From positions 39,772,458 to 39,836,457 of the forward strand of contig NC_088300.1 of assembly GCF_032854445.1 (NCBI RefSeq): 64,000 nucleotides of DNA, given 5' to 3'. This stretch comes from Liolophura sinensis. Taxonomy: Eukaryota > Mollusca > Polyplacophora > Chitonida > Chitonidae. Position 1 is the stretch's first letter. Every line of letters begins with the position of its first letter. The position numbers and the translations under genes are program-made. Positions 48,249 through 61,533 of the stretch are shown piece after piece. The notes beneath the pieces are model-generated. The model made no database searches. It was not told the origin of the DNA and worked only from the letters and a program-made list of their open reading frames with translations.

Positions 48249-49800
48249 TTTATTTTGTGTCTTCAGTCCCATGCAGCTTTATGCCAGGATGCTCCACGTC
48301 CAACTATATCATACTCAGGATTACACTAAACTGTCTCCACTCTCTTTGTGTCTTCAGTCCCATGCAGCTTTATGTCAGGATGCCCCACGTCCACCTACAT
48401 CATGCTCAGGATCACACTAAACTGTCTCCACTCTGTGTCTTCAGTCCCATCCAGCTTTATGTCAGGATGCCCCACGTCCACCTACACCAAGCTCAGAATC
48501 ACAATAAACTGTCTTCACTCTCTTTGTGTCTTCAGTCCCATACAGCTTTATGTCAGGGTGCTCCACGTCCACCTACATCATGCTCAGGATTACACTAAAC
48601 TGTCTCCACTCTCTTTGTGTCTTCAGTCCCATACAGCTTTATGTCAGGGTGCTCCACGCCCACCTACATCATGCTCAGGATCAAACTAAACTGTCTCCAC
48701 TCTCTTTGTGTCTTCAGTCCCATGCAGCTTTATGTCAGGGTGCTCCACGTCCACCTACATCATGCTCAGGATTACACTAAACTGTCTCCACTCTCTTTGT
48801 GTCTTCAGTCCCATACAGCTTTATGTCAGGCTGCTCCACGTCCACCTACACCATGCTCAGGATTACACTAAACTGTCTCCACTCTCTTTGTGTCTTCAGT
48901 CCCATCCAGCTTTATGTCAGGGTGCCCCACGTCCACCTACATCATGCTCAGGATCAAACTAAACTGTCTCCACTCTCTTTGTGTCTTCAGTCCCATGCAG
49001 CTTTATGTCAGGATGCCCTACGTCCACCTACATCAAGCTCAGGATCACACTAAACTGTCTCCACTCTCTTTGTGTCTTCAGTCCCATGCAGCTTTATGTC
49101 AGGGTGCCCCATTTCCACCTACATCATGCTCAGGATCAAACTAAACTGTCTCCACTCTCTTTGTGTCTTCAGTCCCATCCAGCTTTATGTCAGGATGCCC
49201 CACGTCCACCTACATCATGCTCAGGATTACACTAAACTGTCTCCACTCTCTTTGTGTCTTCAGTCCCATGCAGCTTTATGTCAGGATGCCCCACATCCAC
49301 CTACATCATGCTCAGGATCACACTAAACTGTCTCCACTCTCTTTGTGTCTTCAGTTCCATGCAGCTTTATGTCAGGATGCCCCACGTCCACCTACATTAT
49401 GCTCAGGATCAAACTAAACTGTCTCCACTCTCTTTGTGTCTTCAGTCCCATGCAGCTTTATGTCAGGATGCCCCACATCCACCTACATCATGCTCAGGAT
49501 CACACTAAACTGTCTCCACTCTCTTTGTGTCTTCAGTCCCATGCAGCTTTATGTCAGGATACTCCACATCCACCTACACCATGCTCAGGATCACACTAAA
49601 TTGTCTCCACTCTCTTTGTGTCTTCAGTCCCATGCAGCTTTATGTCAGGGTGCCCCACGTCCACCTCCACCATGCTCAGGATCACACTAAACTGTCTCCA
49701 CTCTCTTTGTGTCTTCAGCCCCATGCAGCTTTATGTCAGGATGCCCCACGTCCACCTACATCATGTTCAGAATCACACTAAACTGTCTCCACTCTCTTCG
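48249..49800. repeat. 91-bp satellite-like array, 17 copies
   Basis: The unit contains CTCTTTGTGTCTTCAGTCCC, ATGCAGCTTTATGTCAGGAT, GCCCCACGTCCACCTACATC and ATGCTCAGGATCACACTAAA. Copies are highly similar; the third has a 4-bp deletion. Each unit on the plus strand carries a pyrimidine tract plus CAG like a 3' splice site. Overlapping frames repeat every 91 bp, shifted by one base. Confidence 0.97.
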
Positions 49801-50865
49801 TAGCTCACATCCATGTATGTGGGCACATGTGTGAAGGAATACATGCACCATACCGTGTGATTCAACAAGAGTCTGCTATTACATGAACGCGCAGCTCAAT
49901 GTACATTGTACATGAGTAGGTGTATAACAAAGTCTTGGGTTAACGGGATATGTTTTCACTGTGGTGACTGGCTGTTGAATCAGGTTCATCATGAGCTGGT
50001 CATACAAGGCGCTGCTCACACATACATATACATGTACATTCATCAAACACAATATTTACTCTACGATCCAAACATACATTTTTACATCTGATATTCTTCA
50101 CAAGTATTTAGTGTGCATGCATAAAATGTCAAAAGTGGGATGCTACGGGGAGTCTGCTACTTCATGTTCTCTCCACGTATAAAACAAAAAAGTCTACAAC
50201 AGGGAGACGAGCATCAAAAAATTTTCTACAAAATTCAGTGTACTGTACATGTGCATAGATGTACAGTTCCTTGTACATCTATCAGAGAACAATACTGCAA
50301 AATGGTTCAGTTCAGGGTTCAAAGTTTACTTTTGTTCTCAGTCGCACTGTGCACCTAACTTGATTTGCTTTACTTCTGGATGTCACTGATTCTCACCACA
50401 CTTAGCACTGAAAGTTTATGTTCCACTGTATAAACATGTATGTATATGTACATGTATACATGTAACTTGTTCTTGTATATTATAGTACAAGTCTAGTAGT
50501 ATATATAGTACAACAATCAAAATGATACGTGTCACATTATATGCAGGAGACAACATTCCTCAAAGGCATGTACAGGTGAACTTACAACATATATGTAATA
50601 ATATCAAGTAATCTCTCTGTGTAAGTGTCTGAAATCTTTAAAAAATGTCCCCTTTAATGTAAAAGGTGAAATTCGACTCTTGGGGCCTCCCACATTCTCC
50701 ACATATTTGACATTCTGGCTGTAGGAGTGCATTTTCTGAATGGCTGTGGCTTGTCAAGCTGGGGCCTGGCTCTTACTGACTCTTACAGATCTGAGGTTAC
50801 AAAGCATAGCTTCACTATGTAATGTATACATGTATGTATAGATGCTTCAGATTTAAGGTCATACT

Positions 50866-51132
50866 TTACAATTTTTCAGTCATATGACGACGATCGGAGT
50901 CATTAGGTCTGTGTACATATATTGTCTTTACTTCTGGCAGAGCAAGTCCACGCCGCAACACAAGTTTCATGCCGAAGACACCAGACATGACACCCCACCC
51001 AGTCACAACCTGACATCAAGGCAACCAGTCAATTTTACTTGCTCCTGGTGCTGAGCGCCAAGTGAGGCCATATCAAGAACCATTTTAAAAAGTGGTATGA
51101 CCCGACCCGGGTTTGATCCTGGGTCGGATCCT
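50866..51132 (-). mobile_element. SINE family B, minus orientation
   Basis: On the minus strand: GGATCCGACCCAGGATCAAA then CCCGGGTCGGGTCATACCAC (B-box region), TTGGCGCTCAGCACC, GTTGCCTTGATGTCAGG, GGGGTGTCATGTCTGGTGTC, TTCGGCATGAAAC and CGTCATATGACTGAAAAATT. The A-box half and the ACTC tail are missing. Confidence 0.85.
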
Positions 51133-52989
51133 TTTTCTATTTCAACACTTGCTTGACTGGGTGACATATAATTAAATGTTACATGTACATGTAAGTACAA
51201 TTGCACACTTTGATACACAGGACCTCGCCTGTAAAATGGTGCATAAGTACATGAAGTATGTGTACATTATACATATACTACATAAAGTTGTTAGCTGTTT
51301 ACATGTGTAGGTGAGCTTTCCATATGAAAAAAGTGTAGAAGTGTGCAATTTCATGTACACTGACACAAGAAGAAAGCAAGTACATGCATATAAATAAAGA
51401 AGTAACTTTCACTTGATGACTGCTTCCATTTTTTTCTAAAGCAATTTAGTTTAGGTTTACAGATGAAAAGCAGAAAACACCAGAGCTGGCCATGTACATT
51501 CACTGCTCAGTGGTTATAAACAGATTTTCTTATCAAGCCATACAAGTATGAATGTATAAACATTTTGTAATGGTTCAGGCAGTATTGAATTCAAGTTTAA
51601 GGTAATTATTTTAATTCACCCAGACAAGGTCCCCCACCCCTCTCTATTTGAAGAGGTATTCAAGACCCACATGTACACATGAATTGCACATGTACACTTC
51701 ACTGCTAGTAGTAGTGAGCCATACATATTTAAGAAATACATCTAGAAAATGTGCAGGGTATGCCAAACTCATTTTGCAAGGTGTTCGTTTCCCTTTTTTC
51801 CACGTACCAAAAATAGTACAGACTAGTTTAACCTTGATGTACAAGTAGTGTGGCAGTGACAGGAAACACAGAAGGGAGGAAGGGACTGGGGATGGAAGGG
51901 CTCAGTGGTAATGAGTCATGTTGAAGCAGATAGCAGCAGCCAATGGTTTTGATCCTTATCAGCCAGGAAGCCTCACAAAGTGCACTGCACGTGGTCTGGG
52001 CTGGCTAACCTTCACCCATGCAGTCAGATAACACCAAAACACTGCCAACTCCAGTGCCTCTGGCACCTTTCTACAAGCTCAATTTGACCTGCAGACTGTT
52101 TCCAGCATAAACTCACCCCAAAACCCAAGTAAGAAAGCTGTGATTGGTTTTGTGGTGATCAGTTATGATTTTACACTCCATTCAAGAATATTCCACTCAC
52201 ATATTTGTACAGTATATCTGTGAGGTTTATGGCCAAAGTACCTCTTGGTTTAATTTACACGTAGGTTGTTATATATTTGCGTGATCGTTAACAGAACACC
52301 CCACCACCACACCATCCCTTCACTTTGGCTTCTACTACATGTTATCTTTATTTTCCTCAGTATTGCATGCAATGCCTCTTACACCAGCTTATAATATTTA
52401 CATGTAAATCATGCTCAACCATTCCTGCCTTTCTGCAAACTTAACTAGCCCAATTGTTTACAGGGCTGGGACTAGAAAATTTTACTGACCTTTACAATGG
52501 GAACCTGTTATTATTTTTCATATGCACTGATCTCTATAATGCCATTGGAAGTGTAGATATGTCAAAGTCAGCAATGGTAAACCATCTTTTAACTGTAATC
52601 GAGCCGTTTAAACTTTTGAATCGAACAAGTAGAACCAATGTCTGCCATGTTTTCAGTTTGCACTACAGCAAAGTTCCAGGAAGGTGATGGCTGTTTGAAA
52701 ATTTCTTCTTCAGCGATTTTTCCTTAGAAATTTATTTGGCTTTAACTGTTTTTCTGGCATTCCACAAAAAAAAGGGATACTCTGTTCACTGTATTTTATT
52801 TTTCAACAATTGATCTTTTCATTAGCAAGCCAGTACCTCACTGGAGGTTCGAGCATGAAACCTGGCGGACATCAGTTTGAATTTTCAATTCAAAATTTTC
52901 CATGTTTGGAATAATGGTATAAGAGGGTTTGCCAGTGCAACTTTTGACACCTTTTAAACTTGTGTAGGTTGTGGTATCACAGTATGCCA

Positions 52990-53670
52990 AACATTAGGAT
53001 AGACTGGAGTTGTAAAAGTTTGTGAAATTTTCCTGAAGACCGACATTAGGACAGACTGGAGTTGTAAAAGTTTGTGAAATTTTCCTGAAGACCGACATTA
53101 GGATAGACTGGAGCTGTAAAGGTTTGTGAAATTTTCCTGATGAACAACATTAGGATAGACTAGAGCTGTAAAGGTTTATGAAATTTTCCTGATGATCGAC
53201 AATAGGGTAGACTGGAGTTGTAAAGATTTGTGAAATTTTCCTGAAGACCGACATTAGGATAGACTGGAGCTGTAAAGGTTTGTGAAAGTTTCCTGATGAT
53301 CGACATTAGGATAGACTGGAGCTGTAAAGGTTTGTGAAATTTTCCTGATGATCAACATTAGGGTAGACTAGAGCTGTAAAGGTTTGTGAAATTTTCCTGA
53401 TGTTCGACATTAGGATAGACTGGAGTTGTAAAGGTTTGTGAAAGTTTCCTGATGATCGACATTAGGATAGACTGGAGTTGTAAAACTTTGTGAAATTTTC
53501 CTGAAGACCGACATTAGGACAGACTGGAGCTGTAAAGGTTTGTGAAATTTTCCTGATGATCAACATTAGGATAGACTAGAGCTGTAAAGGTTTATGAAAT
53601 TTTCCTGATGATCGACAATAGGGTAGACTGGAGTTGTAAAGCTTTGTGAAATTTTCCTGAAGACCGACAC
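52990..53670. repeat. 52-bp minisatellite, about 13 copies
   Basis: The unit contains ACATTAGGATAGACTGGAGC, TGTAAAGGTTTGTGAAATTT and TCCTGATGATCG. Two types alternate (GAAGACCG and GATGATCG ends), indicating higher-order duplication. Confidence 0.95.
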
Positions 53671-53950
53671 ACATGTACATACATGACCACAAGACAAGCT
53701 ATAGGTACTACATGCAAGTTACCATAACCTGTCTCAATGGGCTGTAACTTATCATGCATTCAGTTTTTCTTAAATACCTGCACACGTTTTAAACCTACAT
53801 GGCTACATGCATATAAGCCTATGTATTCTTAACTGTATAACAGTACATGCATTTCCTGATGATGGCACAAACATAGTAACATAGTAAATATAGATCCACA
53901 ATTATGACTTCAATATTCAGAGTTACTTCCTAATATTTTCTCAAGTCAGG

Positions 53951-54235
53951 AATTACATGGTAATTAATATGCACAGTGACACAGCAAATCCACGAGGGAA
54001 CATCACCCTCAAGTTACTGTGCTCTACATGTGTGCAAAATCAGAGCTCAGTACATGAAGTACTTTTTATGATACCTTCCCTCTCCTATATTTTGTTCAAC
54101 GTTAATTTTAATACACAATACACAAAAAGTCATGAATTTTGTAATTTTCGATATTTAATGTGCATACAAACAGCAATTCAACGATGGAACATCCCCTTCA
54201 GGCTAATGTACTCTACATGTACACGCATGCAAAAC
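53951..54235. repeat. Unnamed dispersed repeat, second pair of copies about 195 bp apart
   Basis: GGTAATTAATATGCACAGTG with GGAACATCACCCTCAAG (53958-54015), and GATATTTAATGTGCATAC with TGGAACATCCCCTTCAGG (54150-54205). Both are followed by CTCTACATGT. Confidence 0.6.
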
Positions 54236-54306
54236 TGGGTATCAGACAGAAGAAGTCATAGCATTATATACTTGACCAACAAAGGCTTGAAATGTTTCAC
54301 TGTGAA

Positions 54307-54571
54307 TTTATTTATTTATTTATATGATTGTTGTTTCATGCCGTACTCAAGAATATTTCACTTATACAACGGCGGCCAGCATTATGGTGGGAAGAAACCG
54401 GGCAGAGCCCGGGGAAAACCCACAACCATCCACAGGTTGCTGACAGATCTTCTCACTTACGGCCGGAGAGGAAGGCAGCATAAGCTGGACTTGAACTCAC
54501 GGCATTGGTGAGAGTCTCCTGGGCCATTACGCTGTGCTAGCGTGCTAACCAACTGAGCCACGGTGGCCCCC
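54307..54571 (-). mobile_element. SINE family A, full length with target duplication
   Basis: Tail TTTATTTATTTATTTATATG, core CAACGGCGGCCAGCATTATG, head GCTGGACTTGAACTCACGGC and CTAACCAACTGAGCCACGG (A box). CACTGTGAA is duplicated at 54298-54306 and 54572-54580. Confidence 0.95.
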
Positions 54572-55782
54572 CACTGTGAACAATTCAAGATTTAAGAAAA
54601 ACTTTTTTTCCCTTTTCCTCATTATATGATGGCAGTCTGATTGATAGATGGAGGAAACCGGGTACAGAGCAGATAAGGGCAAGTGTATATTAGAGTGCAC
54701 ATGTATATAAAAACAGAAATAGAGAATGATATATACAGTTTTATCAAGCAGGCACAGCAACTGTGTTACTGACTCGAATTTGAATAGTAAATTTTAGGCT
54801 CTCCATCACTTTCAAAACCTGGTCCAGATATAAACCGGTTTACCTCAACCTAATGGTAGGAAAACATTGAGCTGTTTACAAGATATATCCACATATTCTT
54901 TAACAGAAAAGAAATACTGTATTCAACTTTGTCCAATACCAAATTAGTCATCTGGCAGTTTGTTTTTTTTTCATCTTAAAAACATATTTTGGTTTGTTTG
55001 AAAAAAAATGAAGTTAAGCTTCAACACCAAAACACCATATTTTTTAACTTATATTTTTGATTTTAAAACTGCAGCTTGGTGGCAAACTTTAAGAACAAAT
55101 ACAGTCATCGCATTTGTTTTTAGACCAGTTAACATTCCTGAAGAGGAACATGTGTCATCAGAGTAACATACTGAGGAAAGAAGAATGATAATCATGTGTA
55201 AATCACACATGTGCATACCATTTTCACGAAGTACAATACACATACATTTAAGGGGTTTAGCTCTCCCAAACTAAAACTTCACTATAACTCAGTATTTGTA
55301 TTTTGTCATCAAAATTTAAGCAGTGTATTACCATGCTGCTGAACAGTTATCTGTGGCAGGATCTGACTGTTGTCAGCTACATGTAAGCTGGCCTTCACAC
55401 CTGCATGTACATGTGCATGTATAACAACTAGGCCTTGCATTTCCAGGGACAAAAACACAAAATCATCTATAAAGCTGAAGCAATGAACTGTTTGCTAGTG
55501 AGAATAGTACAACATTTACCTTAAGACATCTACATGTACTTCAACAACAACAAACTATAGACAAGAACATGACGATCATTAACCACAAACGTGATTGTCC
55601 TCAGAGCAGACTTTCCACAGCTTAAAGGCAAATGAAAAGTTGGGGAGTCCACATTCACTTAGGGTCTAACAAGAGGGAAATATACATGCGTGCATATCCA
55701 TTATACCTTCATATAATGCAGGTCACAAAAGCAACAGAAACTCAATTCTTGATCCAGCTCTTCATGAAAAACCTATATGAAT

Positions 55783-56045
55783 ATTTATTTTATTTATTTG
55801 GTTGGTGTTTTATGGCGTACTCAAGAATACTTCACTTATACGATGGCGGCCAGCATTATGGTGGAAGGAAACCGGGCAGAGCCCAGGAGAAACCCATGAC
55901 CATCCGCAGGTTGCCAGCAGACCTTCCCATGTACAGCTGGAGAGGAAGACAGCTTGAGCTGGACTTGGACTAACAGTAACCACATTGGTGAGAGGCTCCT
56001 GGGCCATAATGCTGCGCTAACCAACCAAGCCACGGTGGCCCCCCC
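55783..56045 (-). mobile_element. SINE family A, full length
   Basis: TTTATTTGGTTGGTGTTTTA, CGATGGCGGCCAGCATTATG, CTTGAGCTGGACTTGGACTA and CTAACCAACCAAGCCACGG. The flanks CCTATATGAATA and CCTACATAAATA could be a mutated target duplication. Confidence 0.92.
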
Positions 56046-56979
56046 TACATAAATAAGAGTTCCAGAGACTTGACTTATTGATACATTATGTCATACCTGT
56101 ACATGCACGGAATATATCCATAAGAATATTCCTTATATTGAGGAAGTTGTCTACATGTACATTGGATATTCTGGAGGAGAGTTTACCTTCCTACACACAG
56201 TGTTCCTGCCAGACCCTTCACTTTCAAGTGAATTTTCCTGACACTAATTTGAACTTCCCTGTTACAAACCCAAAACAGGAGACTCATGCCAATGACCTGA
56301 AATCATCCTAAAATTAAGACCAACAATTCTAAGTGATTAAGAAATGATCCAAAATTACCACATTCATTGTACATTGTACAGTGTACAAACGTACATGTAC
56401 CAAACACACACACATGTGGACATTTTCTTCTAAATATATCTTAGGTGAATTGATTAGGGGGTGCTGTTCCTCAGCGAGAGTCGGGAGAACATGGTTACAA
56501 TTAGCCGAGGGCTGTCTGTTGTGTTTTGTTATCAACAGTCACAATGTACATGCATTTTTACACACTTATTTGTTCTTGACCTAGAACAGTCATCTTAACT
56601 TTACACCATTCTGAGAGAGCAATGCCACTGACACAAAACACATTTATCTACAGTCCTGCCACCAACTCCTCCAATGAGGGCCCCAAGAGAGAACCTCATT
56701 GCTACTGTGACTTGAAATGCTCTCCATGTCGCACATACAAAACTTATACATGTACATGTAACTTGCCGACGGTGGTAGTTTACTCCCAGCACTCTACCTA
56801 CTGTTTTCCACCCATAATATACTGGTCACCATCAAATACAATCTATATATGTACATGTGAAAATATTTAGAGCATGGCATTCTTCAAAACAAAACCCCAA
56901 AAAAAGAGCAAAGGCTATTCCAAATAACTCACTTTTAAGAGACACATCAATGCAAAACTTCAGCTCAATACATAAAGTA

Positions 56980-57060
56980 CCGTAATGATGTCATGAAATT
57001 TATGGTAATTTATATGCACACAGAGCCTCAGATTCCCTCTCGCATCATAGTACATTGTAC
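56980..57060. repeat. Unnamed dispersed repeat, single copy
   Basis: GTCATGAAATTTATGGTAAT then TTATATGCACACAGAG, a run to CCCTC and TAGTACATTGTACA. Same core as at 37140-37440 and 53951-54235. Confidence 0.55.
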
Positions 57061-58186
57061 ACATTTAAATACGATCCATATTATCCTCACATTATATACA
57101 AGTATTAAGGTTTTAGAATGTGGCAAAATTTTACCCTATTTTCAAACCATGAAAGGATAATGTATACAGAAACATTGTACATACAGGGTCACCCATGTAC
57201 TAACACTGTAGTGTGTGCTCAGCTTTGCCTCTTCAGGTCAAGGGGCAAGATACATGTAACCCATCTGGTAACACTCCACATTTGAATAATCGGGGCCTCT
57301 ATACATACATACATACATGCACTATGTACACACTGACAGTAGAGATCAGAGCATAGTGATTCCCAGAGAGGCTTGACCTCAGACACAATGTCAACATACA
57401 TGTGTACTTCACTGCCATACACAATGGTAAAGGCATAGCGATCACACACAGTACTTAACTTTTTGAAGAGCAGACATCACATTCTATAACTTGCCTGTTC
57501 TTGTTCATAAGGTTTATTAAAATTTGTCCAATTTTTCAAGTTTGAGTGTTACCGTTATGAAGCAGATGTTTCAAAAGGAATGTGCATAAAAAAACAAAAA
57601 AAACAAAAACAACATTATTTACATGAACTGATGTAGCCTACATATAAATTGGCCAGAATTTACTATTTTTCACAACATTCTAAAATAAAGTAATTATTTC
57701 AGCTCTCCCTAAAGAGGAATAAAAATGAATAAAGCATCAACCAGTGTTATTTTCTTTTCAATAACTCTCTCACTGACTACTTTAACTTTTCATTCTGTTT
57801 TGATATAGGTTGCAGTGTTAACTTGTTTTTTCTAAGGTAACTTGCCTATAAATGTGACAAGTAAAATTTTTTTTTCCCCTGTCCAAACATTTCTTTACTC
57901 AAACACACTTGATAACAAATGCCATTTTGGGATGAAAACATGCTAAACAGTTGCTGCCATATGCTAAATTGAAATGCAGAGGGCCCACATTAGAAGACAA
58001 GAATTATTTTGTGCTTTCAATATTTGGCAGTATATAGTATAAATCTGAAGTGTTTCTATGTATATATTGCTAACTGTACTCAAGATTTCAACGTGTACAG
58101 AAAAATCACAAGATTCTCCACAGTCATCCACAGATTTGATTATAGGCTAATAATAACCATATATTACTGTAATCTATCTATTTAGA

Positions 58187-58281
58187 TGCGGTAGTTTTCT
58201 CCCATAATAATGCTGGCCGCCGTCGTATAAGTGAAATATTCTTGAGTATGGTGCAAAACACCAATCCAATAAATAAATAAA
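58187..58281 (+). mobile_element. SINE family A, 3' end
   Basis: GGTAGTTTTCTCCCATAATA, ATGCTGGCCGCCGTCGTATA, AGTGAAATATTCTTGAGTAT and CCAATCCAATAAATAAATAA. Confidence 0.9.
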
Positions 58282-58299
58282 CCCGCAATACATATATGT

Positions 58300-58850
58300 A
58301 GAGTTTTGAAGGTCTGTGGTACAAACACAGGTACAAGTACATGTATGTGGAGTTTTGCATGTCTGTGGTACAAACACAGGTACAAGTACATGTATTTAGA
58401 GTTTTGCATGTCTGTGGTACAAACACAAATACAAGTACATGTATGTAGAGTTTTGCATGTCTGTGGTACAAACACAGGTACAAGTACATGTATGTAGAGT
58501 TTTGCATGTCTGTGGTACAAATGCAGGTACAAGTACATGTATGTAGAGTTTTGCATGTCTGTGGTACAAACACAGGTACAAGTACATGTATGTAGAGTTT
58601 TGCATGTCTGTGGTACAAACACAGGTACAAGTACATGTATGTAGAGTTTTGCATGTCTGTGGTACAAACACAGGTACAAGTACATGTATGTAGAGTTTTG
58701 CATGCCTGTAGTACAAACACAGGTACAAGTACATGTATGTATGTAGAGTTTTGCATGTCTGTGGTACAAACACAGGTACAAGTACATGTCTGTAGAGTTT
58801 TGCTTGTCTGTGGTGCAAACACAGATACAAGTACATGTATGTTGAGGTGT
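58300..58850. repeat. 49-bp minisatellite, 11 copies
   Basis: The unit TGTAGAGTTTTGCATGTCTG, TGGTACAAACACAGGTACAA and GTACATGTA. It starts about 20 nt after the A-rich tail of the SINE at 58281. Long minus-strand frames (LYLCLYHRHAKLYIHV) are repeat artefacts. Confidence 0.95.
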
Positions 58851-60129
58851 ATATATAGAGATATCACACTCCAGTTAATAAATGTACCTGTTGTGTTATA
58901 TCTCCTCGTCAGTTTGCACTCCAACGACTGAGAGACAATGACAGGCGACAAGAGGCACAACAACTCCTTCATCAGAAGTATTTCTAGTACATTAAAATGA
59001 ACAGTTCTAATACACCTGTGGAGTCTTCAGCCTAGAAAGCAGAGTGCAGATTGACACCACCCAACATGACATTTTATGCACATTGACATCTTAACAAGAC
59101 TTGCACCTGTGATGGTCTAATTAAACTGGACTTCACCAAATAAAAGGCTGGATAGGTTACAGTCATACAAGTTAAGTTGTTGCTTGTTTCACTGAGAATA
59201 TAAACATTTTCACACATTATATGTCAATAATAATGTAAAAATAAACAAACTGTCAAGTTACATGTACATGAAAAAGAAAGCACAAAAAACCTGTTGTAAT
59301 AAAAAAAAATCAATATTGTCCATAAAAAATCCTATGTTGTAAATACAAACAATATAAACTCAAGTTTTCGCTGTTTTAGCTAAACCTACTTTTCTTCAAC
59401 CAAAAAACCTATTTGAGGGGAGTAACAAGAATACCAAGCTGACTAAAACTGCACGTGCTATAGCTGCAAATACATACAGTACAAGTATTTACCACAAATC
59501 ACAAGGAGTGATCATATAGCAATGTGTGGGAGCATCTAAGTTACATATAGGCAGACCCACAGATGCTCCGGCCCAAACACAAGACATGTCAGGCTCACAA
59601 TCCTGACTATACAGAAGAGGGGCTGTGCTCCCACACAAAATACAGGCCAGCTTGCAGGTCATCCTTGTAGGTTGGCAGCTGAACTAAAGCTACTATTTTA
59701 ACACACACATCAGGTGGACATATGTCAGTGGAAGGTACCAGGATTTTTTCACCCCTGTCAGATGCCCTATTATGGAGGCACTCATGCTAACCTCTCAACA
59801 GCCCGGTTGTTCTCACAAGGTTTGCAAGCACAGAAAAACTCCAAATATAGGTGTAAGGAAGTGGCCACGCCTGACTGTAGGTTCAATCTGGAAACATCTG
59901 GACCCTACTATTCAGGTTCAGGAGTACATGTATATGCATTGTTATACTTAGGTGTACTATGTGGTATGAGCACCTTACCAAACCTGTTGATACACCATCC
60001 ACTGCATACACACATGTACATAAATAACAGTCGTATATAAACATATCTGTACCTATTGGTGAATGACAGCGTTGTAACAAACTGTGTGCGGAAATCTGAC
60101 TGAGTGCCTTAAGACCCCTGTGGTTTAAT

Positions 60130-60290
60130 TTAATTATGCACATACACACTGAAGAATGTACATGTACACACAGAAGAAGGTATACATACATGTGCACTCA
60201 GAAGAAGGTACACATACATGTACACACAAAAGAAGGTACACATACATGTACATGTACACACAGAAGAAGGTACACATACATGTACAATCA
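60130..60290. repeat. Short tandem repeat around AGAAGAAGGTACACATACATG
   Basis: About five copies of a 26-32 bp unit (CAGAAGAAGGTACACATACA with TGTACACA). Confidence 0.88.
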
Positions 60291-60751
60291 TACAACGCAT
60301 ATGCAGAACAACTATGTGGTGCATGGTATTGCGTTACACAATTCTTAATCAAATTTGCTCATTCAGCCAAGCTGTGTTGCATATCATACGAAAGGATGAG
60401 GTCAGAAATAATGTTCCATCAAACATAAGTTTAGTTCCTTACATGCAGGTATGGAAATCATCAGTGTACCGATTACTGAACGTAATTTGTAACCAAGTCA
60501 GCCAAAGCCAACTTCATGCCTGCATGACCTTCATGCATGGCTACATGTAGGTGGTATCCACAGACGCGTTTTGACAGCAGGATAACTACCACAAACTGCA
60601 AGACTGTATGTACATCTACCTCTGCAAATGAGGATAAACAACCAGGTCAACAGAAAGCCACCTGCCTTTACAGATTCTTGATCTAACATCACATGAAGAT
60701 GATATTGTACATTTTACTCATACATGCATGTACCTTAGCCACAGTGGCACT

Positions 60752-60943
60752 GTTTATTTATTTATTTATATATCTGATTGGTGTTTTACACCGTACTCAA
60801 GAATATTTCACTTATACGACAGCGGCCAGCATTATGGTGGGGTGAAACCAGGCAGAGCCCAGGGGAAACCCACAACCATCTGCAGGTTGCTGGAAGACCT
60901 TCCCATGTACGGCCAGAGAGGAAGCCAGCATGGGCTGGCTTAT
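60752..60943 (-). mobile_element. SINE family A, 5'-truncated
   Basis: TGATTGGTGTTTTACACCGT, CGACAGCGGCCAGCATTATG, GGTTGCTGGAAGACCTTCCC and AGCATGGGCTGGCTT. The tRNA-like head is missing. Confidence 0.9.
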
Positions 60944-60979
60944 ATACGCTGGACACATATATACGCTGGACACACAAGA

Positions 60980-61140
60980 TTTATTTATTTAACCGGTGTT
61001 TTAGGCTGTACCAGAATATTTAACTTGTATGACAGCAGCAAAGGTTATGGTTGGAGGCAACCTGGCAGAGCTTGGGGGAAACCCATAACCATCCACATAG
61101 TGCGTGCAGACCTCCCCATGCACAATTAGAGAGGAAGCCC
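60980..61140 (-). mobile_element. SINE family A, diverged and truncated
   Basis: TTTATTTAACCGGTGTTTTA, CAGAATATTTAACTTGTATG, GGAGGCAACCTGGCAGAGCT and ACCTCCCCATGCACAATTAG. It is head-to-tail with the copy at 60752-60943. Confidence 0.85.
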
Positions 61141-61515
61141 ACAAATACATGTACAAACAGAGTCACTCTAGCCCAACTGTAGAGAGGAACATACAAATGC
61201 ATGTAGGTGATAGGATGCAGGTGTCAGATTTCATAACATTACAAAGCTTACAATACACACAAGCTAAATCATAGTCTCTTCACATTACGTTTTTTAATTC
61301 CTGGACTTGTACATTTATTAGATTGGTTTTTCATGTCAATATATCAGTATTATGATAAGATCAAACCCTCAGACAACCTTGAATGCTGACAGACCTTCCC
61401 ACATATGTTTTAATTCTTGAATACAAGTGGCAATAATATACATATACATGTACATGTAGTTTGTAAGTCCATGCAAAATCCTCGCTTGCAGAAGCAATTA
61501 AGGCTATATTTACGC

Positions 61516-61533
61516 CCCCCCCCCCCCCCCCAA
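61516..61533. repeat. Poly(C) run
   Basis: About 18 consecutive C after TATTTACG, followed by AAATTTAAG. Confidence 0.95.

Noticed and set aside
48257-49803. Series of plus-strand frames of about 84 codons spaced by 91 bp
   Set aside because: They are the same frame repeated in each unit of the 91-bp array, with GTG taken as start; artefact of the repeat.
58178-58972. 264-codon minus-strand frame (LYHRHAKLYIHV repeats)
   Set aside because: Made of the 49-bp minisatellite and a SINE tail; not a protein family.
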